A stretch of 64,000 bases of DNA. Source: Kluyvera sp046569695 (GTDB lineage: Bacteria > Pseudomonadota > Gammaproteobacteria > Enterobacterales > Enterobacteriaceae). The position numbers and the translations under genes are program-made. The notes under the pieces are model-generated. The model was given only the letters and a program-made list of their open reading frames with translations, did no database searches and was not told where the DNA came from. The DNA lies in NCBI RefSeq assembly GCF_046569695.1, contig NZ_JBKHUI010000016.1, positions 70,418 to 134,417 on the forward strand. Direction: 5' to 3'. This document shows, one piece after another, positions 8,313-16,459 of the stretch (positions are counted from its first letter, which is position 1; each line of letters begins with the position of its first letter).

Positions 8313-9383
8313 TTACTGACCGCGCGCCTGAGAGACCGCCAGACCCAGCTGCCAGACGGCCATCGCATAATGGGTACTGTGGTTATAGCGGGTGATGGTG
8401 TAGAAGTTCGGCAGACCGTACCAGTACTGATAGCCTGTGCCGATATCCAACCGCAGCAGGCTGGCCTGCTGATGATTACCCAGCGGCTGCATCGGCGTTA
8501 AGCCTGCTGCCGCCAGCTGCGAAACGCTGTATTTGGTTTTGAAGCCATTCTCCAGCCCCGGAGCCTGCCCCATCGCCTGCACCGCCACCGCGTCACCGCT
8601 CACCCAGCCGTGCTGTTTGAAGTAGTTCGCCACGCTGCCGATAGCATCGTCCGGGTCCCACAGGTTGATATGACCATCACCATTGAAATCAACCGCATAC
8701 TCTTTGTAGGAAGACGGCATAAACTGCCCATAGCCCATCGCCCCGGCAAATGAACCTTTCAGATCCAGCGGATCATCCTGCTCATCGCGCGCCATCAGCA
8801 GGAAGGTTTCCAGCTCGCCTGAGAAGTACGCCGCACGGCGCGGATAGTTAAACGAGAGCGTCGCCAGCGCATCGAGAATACGTGTTTTCCCCATCACGCG
8901 GCCCCAGCGAGTTTCCACGCCAATAATCCCGACGATAATTTCCGGTGGTACGCCGTACACCTGCGAAGCACGCTGCAGCGCGTCCTGATGCTGGTTCCAG
9001 AACACCACGCCGTTCTGGACGTTATCCGGCGTAATGAACTGATTGCGATAGCGCAGCCACGCCCCGTTCGGGCCGGTTGGCGGCAGGCCGGTTGGCGCCT
9101 GCCTGTCCATCAGGCGCAGCACGTAATCCAGGCGCTTGGCCTGAGAGAGAATCTCATGCAGCTGCTGTCGGTCAAAACCGTGCTTGCTCACCATCTTGTC
9201 AATGAACTGCTCTGCCGCCGGGTTGTTAGCAAAATCACCGGTCGGAATTAGCGCATTGTGCTGAGGTTCAAGGAGAAAACCGCCGGAAGTGGTTGCCGGA
9301 GATTCAGCCGTTTTAGGTTTGCTACTACAGGCAGCGAGCAGGACACACAGGGGGAGTAAAGCCAGAACACGACGCTTCAACAT
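8313..9383 (-). CDS. mltB: Membrane-bound lytic murein transglycosylase B
   Basis: A 356-aa outer-membrane lipoprotein (E. coli 361) that cleaves the MurNAc-GlcNAc bond to give 1,6-anhydromuramyl ends. The signal peptide ends in the lipobox LAAC with the lipidated Cys19. The catalytic Glu157 is in GVETRWG. The calcium-binding EF-hand-like segment DFNGDGHINLWDPDD is present, as in MltB. The start at MLKRRVLALL is preferred because the nine extra upstream residues would spoil the signal peptide. It stands alone, between the zinc ABC operon and the divergent srl operon. Confidence 0.96.
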   Translation of the reverse strand: MLKRRVLALLPLCVLLAACSSKPKTAESPATTSGGFLLEPQHNALIPTGDFANNPAAEQFIDKMVSKHGFDRQQLHEILSQAKRLDYVLRLMDRQAPTGLPPTGPNGAWLRYRNQFITPDNVQNGVVFWNQHQDALQRASQVYGVPPEIIVGIIGVETRWGRVMGKTRILDALATLSFNYPRRAAYFSGELETFLLMARDEQDDPLDLKGSFAGAMGYGQFMPSSYKEYAVDFNGDGHINLWDPDDAIGSVANYFKQHGWVSGDAVAVQAMGQAPGLENGFKTKYSVSQLAAAGLTPMQPLGNHQQASLLRLDIGTGYQYWYGLPNFYTITRYNHSTHYAMAVWQLGLAVSQARGQ

Positions 9384-9556
9384 GGGACATCCGTTTAACA
9401 ATATCAGCAAGAGTTAAATATGGTAAAGCATCCGCCACGCTGCAAGGAAGCGGTTGTCGCGCTCGCTCGCAGAATTTCTCATTCCCGCACTTCGTTTTCT
9501 CTTTTTCCTGCGGCCACGCTCGCAATAACTTTCACAATAAAATATTTATCTTTCAA

Positions 9557-9576
9557 TTTGCGATCAAAATAACACT
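9557..9576 (+). promoter_or_regulatory. Probable CRP site of the srl promoter
   Basis: The core TGCGATCAAAATAACA (9559-9574) fits TGTGA-N6-TCACA at most key positions and resembles the start of the E. coli srl control region. A possible -10 (GATTAAAAT, about 9594-9602) lies downstream. That would put the site near -41, a class II position. Confidence 0.5.
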
Positions 9577-9620
9577 TTAAAACCTTTCAACATGATTAAA
9601 ATCGCCCACCTTTTGGTCAT

Positions 9621-9745
9621 ATACCCTAAATAATTCGAGTTGCAGGAAGGCGGCAAGGGAGTGAATCCCCAGGAGCTTACTCTAGTAAGTGACTGGGGTG
9701 AGCGAACGCAGCCAACGCACCTGCAACTTGAAGTATGACGGGTAT
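9621..9745. repeat. ERIC element
   Basis: A 125-bp imperfect palindrome runs from ATACCC to GGGTAT. Its core contains GTGAATCCCCAGGAGCTTAC and GTAAGTGACTGGGGTGAGCG, the hallmark ERIC primer sequences. It ends 29 bp before the srlA start, in the 391-bp gap between mltB and srlA, so it probably lies in the srl mRNA leader. Confidence 0.95.
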
Positions 9746-9774
9746 AAAACGATAAATCCCTACAGGAGATAACT

Positions 9775-10338
9775 ATGGTCGACACCATTACCCTGGGTGC
9801 TGAATGGTTCATCGGGCTGTTTCAGAAAGGCGGCGAGGTTTTCACCGGCATGGTGACCGGTATTCTTCCACTGCTGATTAGCCTGTTGGTTATCATGAAT
9901 GCGCTCATTAACTTCATCGGTCAGCATCGCATTGAGCGGTTTGCTCAGCGCTGTGCCGGCAACCCCGTCTCTCGCTACCTGCTGCTGCCCTGCATTGGCA
10001 CCTTTGTGTTTTGTAACCCCATGACGCTAAGCCTCGGGCGCTTTATGCCAGAGAAGTACAAGCCCAGCTACTATGCCGCTGCTTCCTATAGCTGCCACTC
10101 GATGAACGGACTTTTCCCCCACATCAACCCCGGCGAACTGTTTGTCTATCTGGGCATCGCCAACGGCCTGACCACGCTCGGTCTACCGCTCGGGCCGCTG
10201 GCGGTGAGCTACCTGCTGCTCGGTCTGGTGACTAACTTCTTCCGCGGCTGGATTACAGATTTCACCACCGCCGTCTTTGAGAAAAAAATGGGCATTCAAC
10301 TGGAACAGAACGTTCAACTGTCGGGAGCGGCATCATGA
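9775..10338 (+). CDS. srlA: PTS glucitol/sorbitol EIIC subunit
   Basis: A 187-aa membrane protein, nearly identical in length and sequence to E. coli SrlA (AEWFIGLFQKGGEVFTGMVT, later HSMNGLFPHINPGE). With SrlE it forms the membrane channel that takes up sorbitol (glucitol) and phosphorylates it. A GGAG site precedes the ATG. It is the first gene of srlAEBD-M-R-gutQ and overlaps srlE at TCATGATG. Control is likely by SrlR, SrlM and CRP. Confidence 0.98.
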   Translation: MVDTITLGAEWFIGLFQKGGEVFTGMVTGILPLLISLLVIMNALINFIGQHRIERFAQRCAGNPVSRYLLLPCIGTFVFCNPMTLSLGRFMPEKYKPSYYAAASYSCHSMNGLFPHINPGELFVYLGIANGLTTLGLPLGPLAVSYLLLGLVTNFFRGWITDFTTAVFEKKMGIQLEQNVQLSGAAS

Positions 10339-11321
10339 TGCGTATTCGTATTGAAAGAGGAACCGGCGGCTGGGGCGGCCCGCTTGAACTGGACGTCGTA
10401 CCCGGTAAGAAAATCGTCTACATCACGGCCGGAACCCGCCCGGCCATCGTCGACAAACTCGCCGAGCTCACCGGCTGGCAGGCCGTCGATGGATTTAAAG
10501 AGGGTGAACCGCCTGAGCAGGAGATTGGCGTGGCGATCATCGACTGCGGCGGTACGCTGCGCTGCGGTATCTATCCGAAACGGCGGATTCCCACCATCAA
10601 TATCCATGCCACCGGCAAATCTGGCCCGCTGGCGCAGTTTATCCTGGAGGACATTTACGTCTCCGGCGTCAGGGAAGAGAACATCCGCCTTGCCGATGAA
10701 ACCAACGAAGCAGCCAACGCGGCTCCACCAGCAAAACCAACGGCCGCCAGCGGACGCGATTACGACACCACGAAAAAGATCACCGAACAGAGCGACGGCC
10801 TGCTGGCCAAAGTCGGCATGGGAATGGGCTCGGCGGTGGCGGTGCTGTTTCAGGCGGGTCGCGACACCATCGATACGGTGCTCAAGACCATTCTGCCGTT
10901 TATGGCGTTCGTTTCGGCGCTTATCGGCATCATCATGGCGTCAGGCCTGGGCGACTGGATAGCCCACGGCCTGGCACCGCTTGCCAGCCACCCGCTCGGG
11001 CTGGTCACGCTGGCGCTGATCTGCTCCTTCCCGCTGCTGTCACCCTTCCTGGGGCCAGGGGCCGTTATCGCCCAGGTCATTGGCGTGCTGATCGGCGTGC
11101 AGATTGGGCTTGGCAATATCCCGCCGCACCTGGCGCTGCCCGCCCTGTTTGCAATTAACGCTCAGGCCGCCTGCGATTTTATTCCGGTGGGATTATCGCT
11201 GGCCGAGGCCCGGCAGAACACCGTACGCGTTGGTGTGCCTTCCGTGCTGGTAAGCCGTTTTTTGACCGGAGCCCCAACCGTGCTGATTGCCTGGTTCGTA
11301 TCCGGCTTTATCTATCAATAG
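10335..11321 (+). CDS. srlE: PTS glucitol/sorbitol EIIBC subunit
   Basis: A 328-aa protein (E. coli 319). The N-terminal EIIB domain contains DCGGTLRCGIYPKRR with Cys71 and Cys77. A hydrophilic Ala/Pro linker around residues 120-140 is longer than in E. coli and accounts for the extra length. The C-terminal membrane domain follows (GMGMGSAVAVLFQSGRD-type motif, FPLLSPFLGPGAVIAQ). It passes phosphate from SrlB to incoming sorbitol. The start overlaps the srlA stop; a second ATG immediately follows the first. Confidence 0.97.
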   Translation: MMRIRIERGTGGWGGPLELDVVPGKKIVYITAGTRPAIVDKLAELTGWQAVDGFKEGEPPEQEIGVAIIDCGGTLRCGIYPKRRIPTINIHATGKSGPLAQFILEDIYVSGVREENIRLADETNEAANAAPPAKPTAASGRDYDTTKKITEQSDGLLAKVGMGMGSAVAVLFQAGRDTIDTVLKTILPFMAFVSALIGIIMASGLGDWIAHGLAPLASHPLGLVTLALICSFPLLSPFLGPGAVIAQVIGVLIGVQIGLGNIPPHLALPALFAINAQAACDFIPVGLSLAEARQNTVRVGVPSVLVSRFLTGAPTVLIAWFVSGFIYQ

Positions 11322-11331
11322 GGAGCCCGCG

Positions 11332-11694
11332 ATGGCCGTGATTTATCAGACCACCATTACCCGTATCGGCCAGAGCGCCGCAGAAGCGTTGGGCGAACAG
11401 ATGCTGATCACCTTCCGGGAAGGCGCTCCGGCAGATATTGAAGAGTTTTGCTACATCCACCGCCCTGGCGCACTGAACGGCCCGCTTCTAAGCGGCATGC
11501 AGTTTGAGATAGGCACCCAGCGCTATCAGGTCACCGCGGTGGGCAGCGTCGCCGAACAGAACTTACGTGAACTGGGGCATATCACCCTGTGCTTCGATGG
11601 GCAAAACGACGCGAAGTTTCCCGGCACGGTGCACCTCGCAGGGCCCACGCCGGACGATATTGCACCGGGTACTATTTTGCAGTTTATCGATTGA
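11332..11694 (+). CDS. srlB: PTS glucitol/sorbitol EIIA subunit
   Basis: A 120-aa cytoplasmic phosphocarrier (E. coli 123). The phospho-acceptor region is EEFCYIHRPG with His43. It receives phosphate from HPr and donates it to SrlE. The chosen start MAVIYQTTITRIG follows an AGGGAG ribosome site 10 bp after srlE; an upstream in-frame extension inside srlE is rejected. Confidence 0.97.
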   Translation: MAVIYQTTITRIGQSAAEALGEQMLITFREGAPADIEEFCYIHRPGALNGPLLSGMQFEIGTQRYQVTAVGSVAEQNLRELGHITLCFDGQNDAKFPGTVHLAGPTPDDIAPGTILQFID

Positions 11695-11711
11695 GATTTA
11701 AGGAGAAAATC

Positions 11712-12491
11712 ATGAAACAGGTTGCCATTGTCATCGGCGGAGGCCAGACCTTAGGGGCCTTCCTCTGTCGCGGGCTTGCCGCAGAAGGATACCGCATCGC
11801 CGTAGTCGATATTCAAAGCGATAAAGCCGCCAGCGTCGCGCAGGAGATTAACGCCGAATTTGGCGAGGGGATGGCCTGTGGCTTTGGGGCCGATGCCACC
11901 AGCGAACAGAGCGTACTGGCGCTATCGCGCGGCGTGGATGAAATTTTTGGCCGCGCGGATCTGCTGGTCTACAGCGCGGGCATCGCCAAAGCGGCGTTTA
12001 TCAGCGACTTTGCGCTTGGAGATTTCGACCGCTCGCTCCAGGTCAACCTGGTGGGCTATTTCCTCTGCGCCCGCGAATTTTCCCGGCTGATGATCCGTGA
12101 CGGCATTGCCGGGCGAATCATTCAAATTAACTCAAAATCCGGCAAGGTGGGCAGCAAGCACAACTCCGGCTACAGCGCGGCCAAGTTTGGCGGCGTAGGC
12201 TTAACGCAGTCGCTGGCGTTGGATTTGGCCGAGTACGGTATCACCGTGCACTCACTGATGCTTGGCAACCTGCTGAAATCACCGATGTTTCAGTCGCTGC
12301 TGCCGCAGTACGCCACCAAGCTGGGTATCGAACCGGGCGAGGTGGAGCAGTACTACATTGATAAAGTGCCGCTAAAACGCGGCTGCGACTACCAGGATGT
12401 GCTGAACATGCTGCTGTTCTATGCCAGCCAGAAAGCCTCTTACTGTACCGGCCAGTCAATCAACGTCACCGGCGGCCAGGTGATGTTCTAA
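11712..12491 (+). CDS. srlD: Sorbitol-6-phosphate 2-dehydrogenase
   Basis: A 259-aa short-chain dehydrogenase, exactly the E. coli length. It oxidises sorbitol-6-phosphate to fructose-6-phosphate with NAD+. The N-terminal dinucleotide motif GGGQTLG is at residues 9-15. The catalytic residues are Ser141, Tyr154 and Lys158 (YSAAK). An AAGGAG site precedes the ATG. The gene ends before a REP pair that separates it from srlM. Confidence 0.98.
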   Translation: MKQVAIVIGGGQTLGAFLCRGLAAEGYRIAVVDIQSDKAASVAQEINAEFGEGMACGFGADATSEQSVLALSRGVDEIFGRADLLVYSAGIAKAAFISDFALGDFDRSLQVNLVGYFLCAREFSRLMIRDGIAGRIIQINSKSGKVGSKHNSGYSAAKFGGVGLTQSLALDLAEYGITVHSLMLGNLLKSPMFQSLLPQYATKLGIEPGEVEQYYIDKVPLKRGCDYQDVLNMLLFYASQKASYCTGQSINVTGGQVMF

Positions 12492-12498
12492 ACGTTTT

Positions 12499-12570
12499 GC
12501 CCGGTGGCGCTACGATTACCGGGCCTACAGGTTCGATGTAGGCCGGATAAGGCGAAGCCGCCATCCGGCA
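12499..12570. repeat. REP pair (BIME) between srlD and srlM
   Basis: Two palindromic units (12499-12528 ending GGGCCTAC, and 12537-12570 beginning TGTAGGCCGG) lie in opposite orientation inside the srl operon. Such hairpins often stabilise upstream mRNA. Confidence 0.85.
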
Positions 12571-12585
12571 ACCCAGGAGCACACT

Positions 12586-12945
12586 ATGGTCTCAGCCCTG
12601 ATCACCGTTGCCGTTATCGCCTGGTGCGCTCAGCTCGCGCTGGGCGGCTGGCAAATCCACTGCTTCAACCGGGCGTTCGATAAACTCTGCCAGCAGGGTC
12701 GAGTTGGCGTAGGGCGCTCCGGCGGGCGCTTTAAGCCGCGCGTGGTGGTCGCTGTCGCGCTGGATGAACGTCTCCACGTTGTCGATTCGCTGTTTATGAA
12801 AGGGGTCACCGTATTCGCCAGGCCGGGGAAAATTGCCGGGTTGAAAGGAAAACATCGTGATGAATTACAACCTGATGTGATCTTTCCCCATGATCCCCTA
12901 TCGCAGAATGCACTATCATTGGCGCTTAAACTGAAACATGGGTAA
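12586..12945 (+). CDS. srlM: Glucitol operon activator SrlM (GutM)
   Basis: A 119-aa protein, the same length as E. coli GutM. The hydrophobic N-terminal segment ITVAVIAWCAQLALGGWQ suggests membrane association. The middle carries GRSGGRFKPRVVVAVALDE. In E. coli it acts as a positive regulator of srl, opposing SrlR. It is co-directional with srlD and srlR, but separated from srlD by a REP pair, so it may be expressed less than the PTS genes. Confidence 0.95.
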   Translation: MVSALITVAVIAWCAQLALGGWQIHCFNRAFDKLCQQGRVGVGRSGGRFKPRVVVAVALDERLHVVDSLFMKGVTVFARPGKIAGLKGKHRDELQPDVIFPHDPLSQNALSLALKLKHG

Positions 12946-13013
12946 TTTCGTTGTGAATGCTAATAGCTTGCGAAATTATCATTTCGCAAATTTATGCCAG
13001 GGTAATCACGCCT

Positions 13014-13787
13014 ATGAAACCTCGTCAGCGTCAGGCCGCTATTCTTGAGCACCTGCAAAAACAGGGAAAATGCTCGGTTGAAGAGTTGGCCCAGTACTTT
13101 GACACCACGGGAACCACTATTCGCAAGGATCTGGTCATTCTGGAAAACGCGGGAACCGTCATTCGAACTTACGGCGGCGTGGTGTTAAACAAAGACGAAT
13201 CCGACCCGCCTATCGATCACAAAACGCTCATCAACACCCACCAAAAAGAGCGCATCGCAGAGGCCGCTGTTGCCTTTATCCACGACGGTGACTCCATCAT
13301 TCTGGATGCGGGAAGCACCGTGTTACAGATGGTTCCCATGCTCGCCCGCTTTCGCAACATCACCGTCATGACCAACAGTCTGCACATCGTTAACGCGCTG
13401 TCGGAGCTGGACAACGAGCAGACCATCCTGATGCCTGGCGGCACCTTCCGCAAAAAATCCGCCTCGTTCCACGGGCAACTGGCGGAAAATGCCTTTGAGC
13501 ATTTCAGCTTTGATAAACTCTTTATGGGCACCGACGGCATCGATCTGAACGCCGGGGTGACTACCTTTAACGAGGTCTATACCGTCAGTAAAGCGATGTG
13601 CAACGCCGCGCGCGAAGTGATTCTGATGGCGGACTCGTCAAAATTCGGACGAAAAAGTCCTAACGTGGTGTGCAGTCTGGAGAGCGTCGACAAGCTGATT
13701 ACCGACGCGGGAATCGACCCGGCGTTTCGTCAAGCGCTGGAAGACAAAGGGATTGAAGTGATCATAACCGGAGAGAGCAATGAGTGA
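13014..13787 (+). CDS. srlR: Glucitol operon repressor SrlR (DeoR family)
   Basis: A 257-aa DeoR-type repressor, E. coli length. The N-terminal helix-turn-helix is in CSVEELAQYFDTTGTTIRKD (residues 18-37). The sugar-phosphate sensing domain follows (GDSIILDAGSTV). The start MKPRQRQAAILEHL is chosen over a 19-residue extension because the extension is not conserved. It overlaps gutQ by 8 nt. Confidence 0.97.
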   Translation: MKPRQRQAAILEHLQKQGKCSVEELAQYFDTTGTTIRKDLVILENAGTVIRTYGGVVLNKDESDPPIDHKTLINTHQKERIAEAAVAFIHDGDSIILDAGSTVLQMVPMLARFRNITVMTNSLHIVNALSELDNEQTILMPGGTFRKKSASFHGQLAENAFEHFSFDKLFMGTDGIDLNAGVTTFNEVYTVSKAMCNAAREVILMADSSKFGRKSPNVVCSLESVDKLITDAGIDPAFRQALEDKGIEVIITGESNE

Positions 13788-14745
13788 TTTTTTGTTAGAG
13801 GCCGGGCGTAAGGCCCTGTTACTGGAACTGCAGGAAGCAAGCCGCCTACCCGACCGTCTTGACGAGACCTTTGTTCAGGCCGCCAACGCCATTCTGAACT
13901 GCAAAGGAAAATTGATTGTTTCCGGGATGGGCAAATCCGGCCATATCGGCAAAAAGCTGGCAGCCACCTTTGCCAGCACCGGCACTCCAGCGTTCTTCGT
14001 CCACCCAGCGGAAGCGCTGCACGGCGACCTGGGCATGGTGGAAAGCCGCGACGTGATGCTATTTATCTCCTACTCCGGCAGCGCCAAAGAGCTCGACTAC
14101 ATTATTCCGCGCCTGAAAGAAAAATCCGTGGTGCTGCTGGCAATGACCGGCAAAGCCAACTCTGCGCTGGCGCAGGCGGCCGATGCCGTGCTCGATATTT
14201 CCGTTGAACGTGAAGCCTGCCCGATGCATCTTGCGCCAACCTCCAGCACCGTCAACACGCTGATGATGGGCGATGCGCTGGCGATTGCCGTGATGCAGGC
14301 GCGCGGCTTTAACGAAGAAGATTTTGCCCGCTCCCACCCGGCTGGCGCGCTGGGCGCTCGCCTGCTCAACCGCGTTCACCACCTGATGCGTCAAGAGAGC
14401 GATGTCCCTCAGGTCACCGTTCACACAAGCGTAATGGATGCGATGCTGGAACTCAGCCGCACCGGTATGGGAATGGTGGCGGTCTGCAACGAACAAAAGC
14501 AGGTTCAGGGCGTGTTCACCGATGGCGATCTGCGTCGCTGGCTGGTGAGCGGCGGTTCGCTGGCTGATTGCGTTAACGACGCGATGACCAAGGGCGGCGT
14601 GACCCTGCACGCTCAGGCCCGCGCCGTCGACGCCAAAGAACAGCTGATGAAGCAGAAAATCAGCGCCGCCCCGGTTGTCGATGACAACCACCGACTGGTC
14701 GGCGCAATTAACCTACAAAACTTCTACCAGGCCGGGATCCTTTAA
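13780..14745 (+). CDS. gutQ: D-arabinose 5-phosphate isomerase GutQ
   Basis: A 321-aa protein with an N-terminal SIS sugar isomerase domain (GKLIVSGMGKSGHIGKK, residues 42-60) and two C-terminal CBS domains. It interconverts ribulose-5-phosphate and arabinose-5-phosphate, as its paralogue KdsD does for Kdo synthesis. It is the last srl gene. Its stop overlaps the norR stop by 3 nt, so the two genes converge without a visible terminator. Confidence 0.97.
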   Translation: MSDFLLEAGRKALLLELQEASRLPDRLDETFVQAANAILNCKGKLIVSGMGKSGHIGKKLAATFASTGTPAFFVHPAEALHGDLGMVESRDVMLFISYSGSAKELDYIIPRLKEKSVVLLAMTGKANSALAQAADAVLDISVEREACPMHLAPTSSTVNTLMMGDALAIAVMQARGFNEEDFARSHPAGALGARLLNRVHHLMRQESDVPQVTVHTSVMDAMLELSRTGMGMVAVCNEQKQVQGVFTDGDLRRWLVSGGSLADCVNDAMTKGGVTLHAQARAVDAKEQLMKQKISAAPVVDDNHRLVGAINLQNFYQAGIL

Positions 14746-16268
14746 TCCTTCAGCCCCAGACGCTTCGCCAACCGGTGCAGGTTGGCGACGTCTGTCTCCA
14801 GCGCCCGGGCGCTTGCCGCCCAGTTGTGATGATGCGTTTCCAGTGCCTGACGAATCATCTGCCGCTGAAAATGCTCGGTGGCGTCGCGCAGATTGTTAAC
14901 TGCCGCCACAGGGGTCGCCGCCGTCTCCACCACCGCCGCTGTCGGCGTACCTTCCTGAAACGCAAAGTGCTTCGCCTCCAGCACCACCTCGCCGTTACTG
15001 CGCGTGGTTGCCCGTGCCAGCACTACCGCACGGTGTACCGCATGTTCCAGCTCGCGCACGTTACCCGGCCAGCCGTAGCTTTGAAGATGCGCCCGCGCGC
15101 CGCTGCTTAATATGACTCGCGACAATCCAAGCCGCAGCCGACACTGCTCGCAGAAGTAGCCTGCCAGCAGCACCACGTCGTCCCCACGTTCGCGCAGCGG
15201 CGGCACGGAAAGCGGGAACACGCTCAGGCGATGGAACAGGTCGGCGCGGAAGTTACCCGCCAGCACCTCTTCGCGCAGGTCGCGGTTGGTGGCGGCCAGC
15301 ACCCGCACATCGACGCGCAGGCTGCGGTCATCCCCCACGCGCTGGATATCGCCATACTGCAACACGCGCAGCAGCTTGGCCTGCAGCGCCAGCGACAGCT
15401 CACCAATTTCATCTAAGAACAGCGTGCCGTTGTCGGCCATTTCAAACTTGCCGCTGCGGTTGCTGATAGCGCCGGTAAACGCCCCTTTGACGTGCCCAAA
15501 CAGCTCACTCTCGGCCACGCTCTCCGGCAGCGCAGCGCAGTTCAGGTACACCAGAGGGCTGACCGCGCGCGGCGAGCCCTCATGAATCGCTTTTGCCACC
15601 AGCTCTTTCCCGGTGCCGGTTTCACCGCTTATCAGCACGTTCAGGTCGGAAGCGGCAACGATCTCAATCTCTTTTTTCAGCTGCGCCATGCCCGGCGACA
15701 GGCCAATCATCTGCGTCTCTTTCACCTGCTCGAAGTCGGTCGGCGCGCCCGGCAGCATATTCTGGCTTTCAAGCTGCTCAATCAGCAGCGCGTTGCTAAG
15801 CGCCCCCGCCGCCAGCGCGGCAATCAGCCGCAGCTCTTCATCGCTGAACACATCGAACTGGTCCGGCGACATGCCGTCGAGGGTCAATGCGCCAATCAGG
15901 TTCTGCCCAGCAAACAGCGGCAGCCCGATACAGGCGTGGACCTTCAGGCTCTCCTGGCCGGGGATCAGACCATCGTACGGATCGGGCAAATCGCTATCCG
16001 CCGGGAAACGCACCACGTCACCCGCGCGGGCAATGGCTTCAAGGCGCGGGTGCCCTTCGAGGGTAAAACGCCTGCCGAGCACGTCTTTCGCCAGCCCATC
16101 AATCGCCAGCGGAATAAATTGCCGCGCGTCGTAGCGCAGCAGCGCCGAGGCATCGCACTCCAGCACCTGGCGAAGCGTGGTGATCAGACGCTGGAATCGG
16201 TCCTGATGGCCGACGCCGCGCTGGAGTTCAATGGCGATGCCCGCCAGCACATCAACGGAAAAGCTCAT
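14742..16268 (-). CDS. norR: NorR, nitric-oxide-responsive sigma-54 activator
   Basis: A 508-aa enhancer-binding protein (E. coli 504). It has an N-terminal GAF domain that senses NO at a non-haem iron (residues 1-170). A central AAA+ domain follows, with ISGETGTGKEL and the sigma-54 contact loop GAFTGA. A Fis-type helix-turn-helix lies at the C-terminus (NWAASARALETDVANLHRL). The start MSFSVDVLAG matches E. coli; an upstream in-frame extension is rejected. It is divergent from norVW and, with NO bound, activates them. Confidence 0.98.
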   Translation of the reverse strand: MSFSVDVLAGIAIELQRGVGHQDRFQRLITTLRQVLECDASALLRYDARQFIPLAIDGLAKDVLGRRFTLEGHPRLEAIARAGDVVRFPADSDLPDPYDGLIPGQESLKVHACIGLPLFAGQNLIGALTLDGMSPDQFDVFSDEELRLIAALAAGALSNALLIEQLESQNMLPGAPTDFEQVKETQMIGLSPGMAQLKKEIEIVAASDLNVLISGETGTGKELVAKAIHEGSPRAVSPLVYLNCAALPESVAESELFGHVKGAFTGAISNRSGKFEMADNGTLFLDEIGELSLALQAKLLRVLQYGDIQRVGDDRSLRVDVRVLAATNRDLREEVLAGNFRADLFHRLSVFPLSVPPLRERGDDVVLLAGYFCEQCRLRLGLSRVILSSGARAHLQSYGWPGNVRELEHAVHRAVVLARATTRSNGEVVLEAKHFAFQEGTPTAAVVETAATPVAAVNNLRDATEHFQRQMIRQALETHHHNWAASARALETDVANLHRLAKRLGLKD

Positions 16269-16283
16269 GGCGTACCTCTTACA

Positions 16284-16339
16284 GTCATTTTGACAATGCA
16301 TGATGTCATATTGACAATATTAAGCATAGTCATTTTGAC
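16284..16339 (+). promoter_or_regulatory. Three NorR binding sites
   Basis: GTCATTTTGAC (16284-16294), GTCATATTGAC (16305-16315) and GTCATTTTGAC (16329-16339) each match GT-N7-AC. They are spaced 21 and 24 bp apart, the three-enhancer layout known upstream of E. coli norVW. Confidence 0.93.
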
Positions 16340-16394
16340 TAACGATAAAGGAGTATAAATTAATTAAATCAATAAAATCAATTAATTAAAAAGT

Positions 16395-16410
16395 TGGCAC
16401 GCAACCTGCA
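16395..16410 (+). promoter_or_regulatory. Sigma-54 promoter of norVW
   Basis: TGGCACGCAACCTGCA keeps the -24 GG and -12 GC ten bases apart, near-consensus. An AT-rich tract (16358-16390, repeats of AATTAA/AATCAA) between it and the NorR sites is a likely IHF bending site. Confidence 0.92.
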
Positions 16411-16459
16411 ATTAGTAATACATCTTTTTTGAAAAAACGCTGAATTAATTGAGGTTGCT

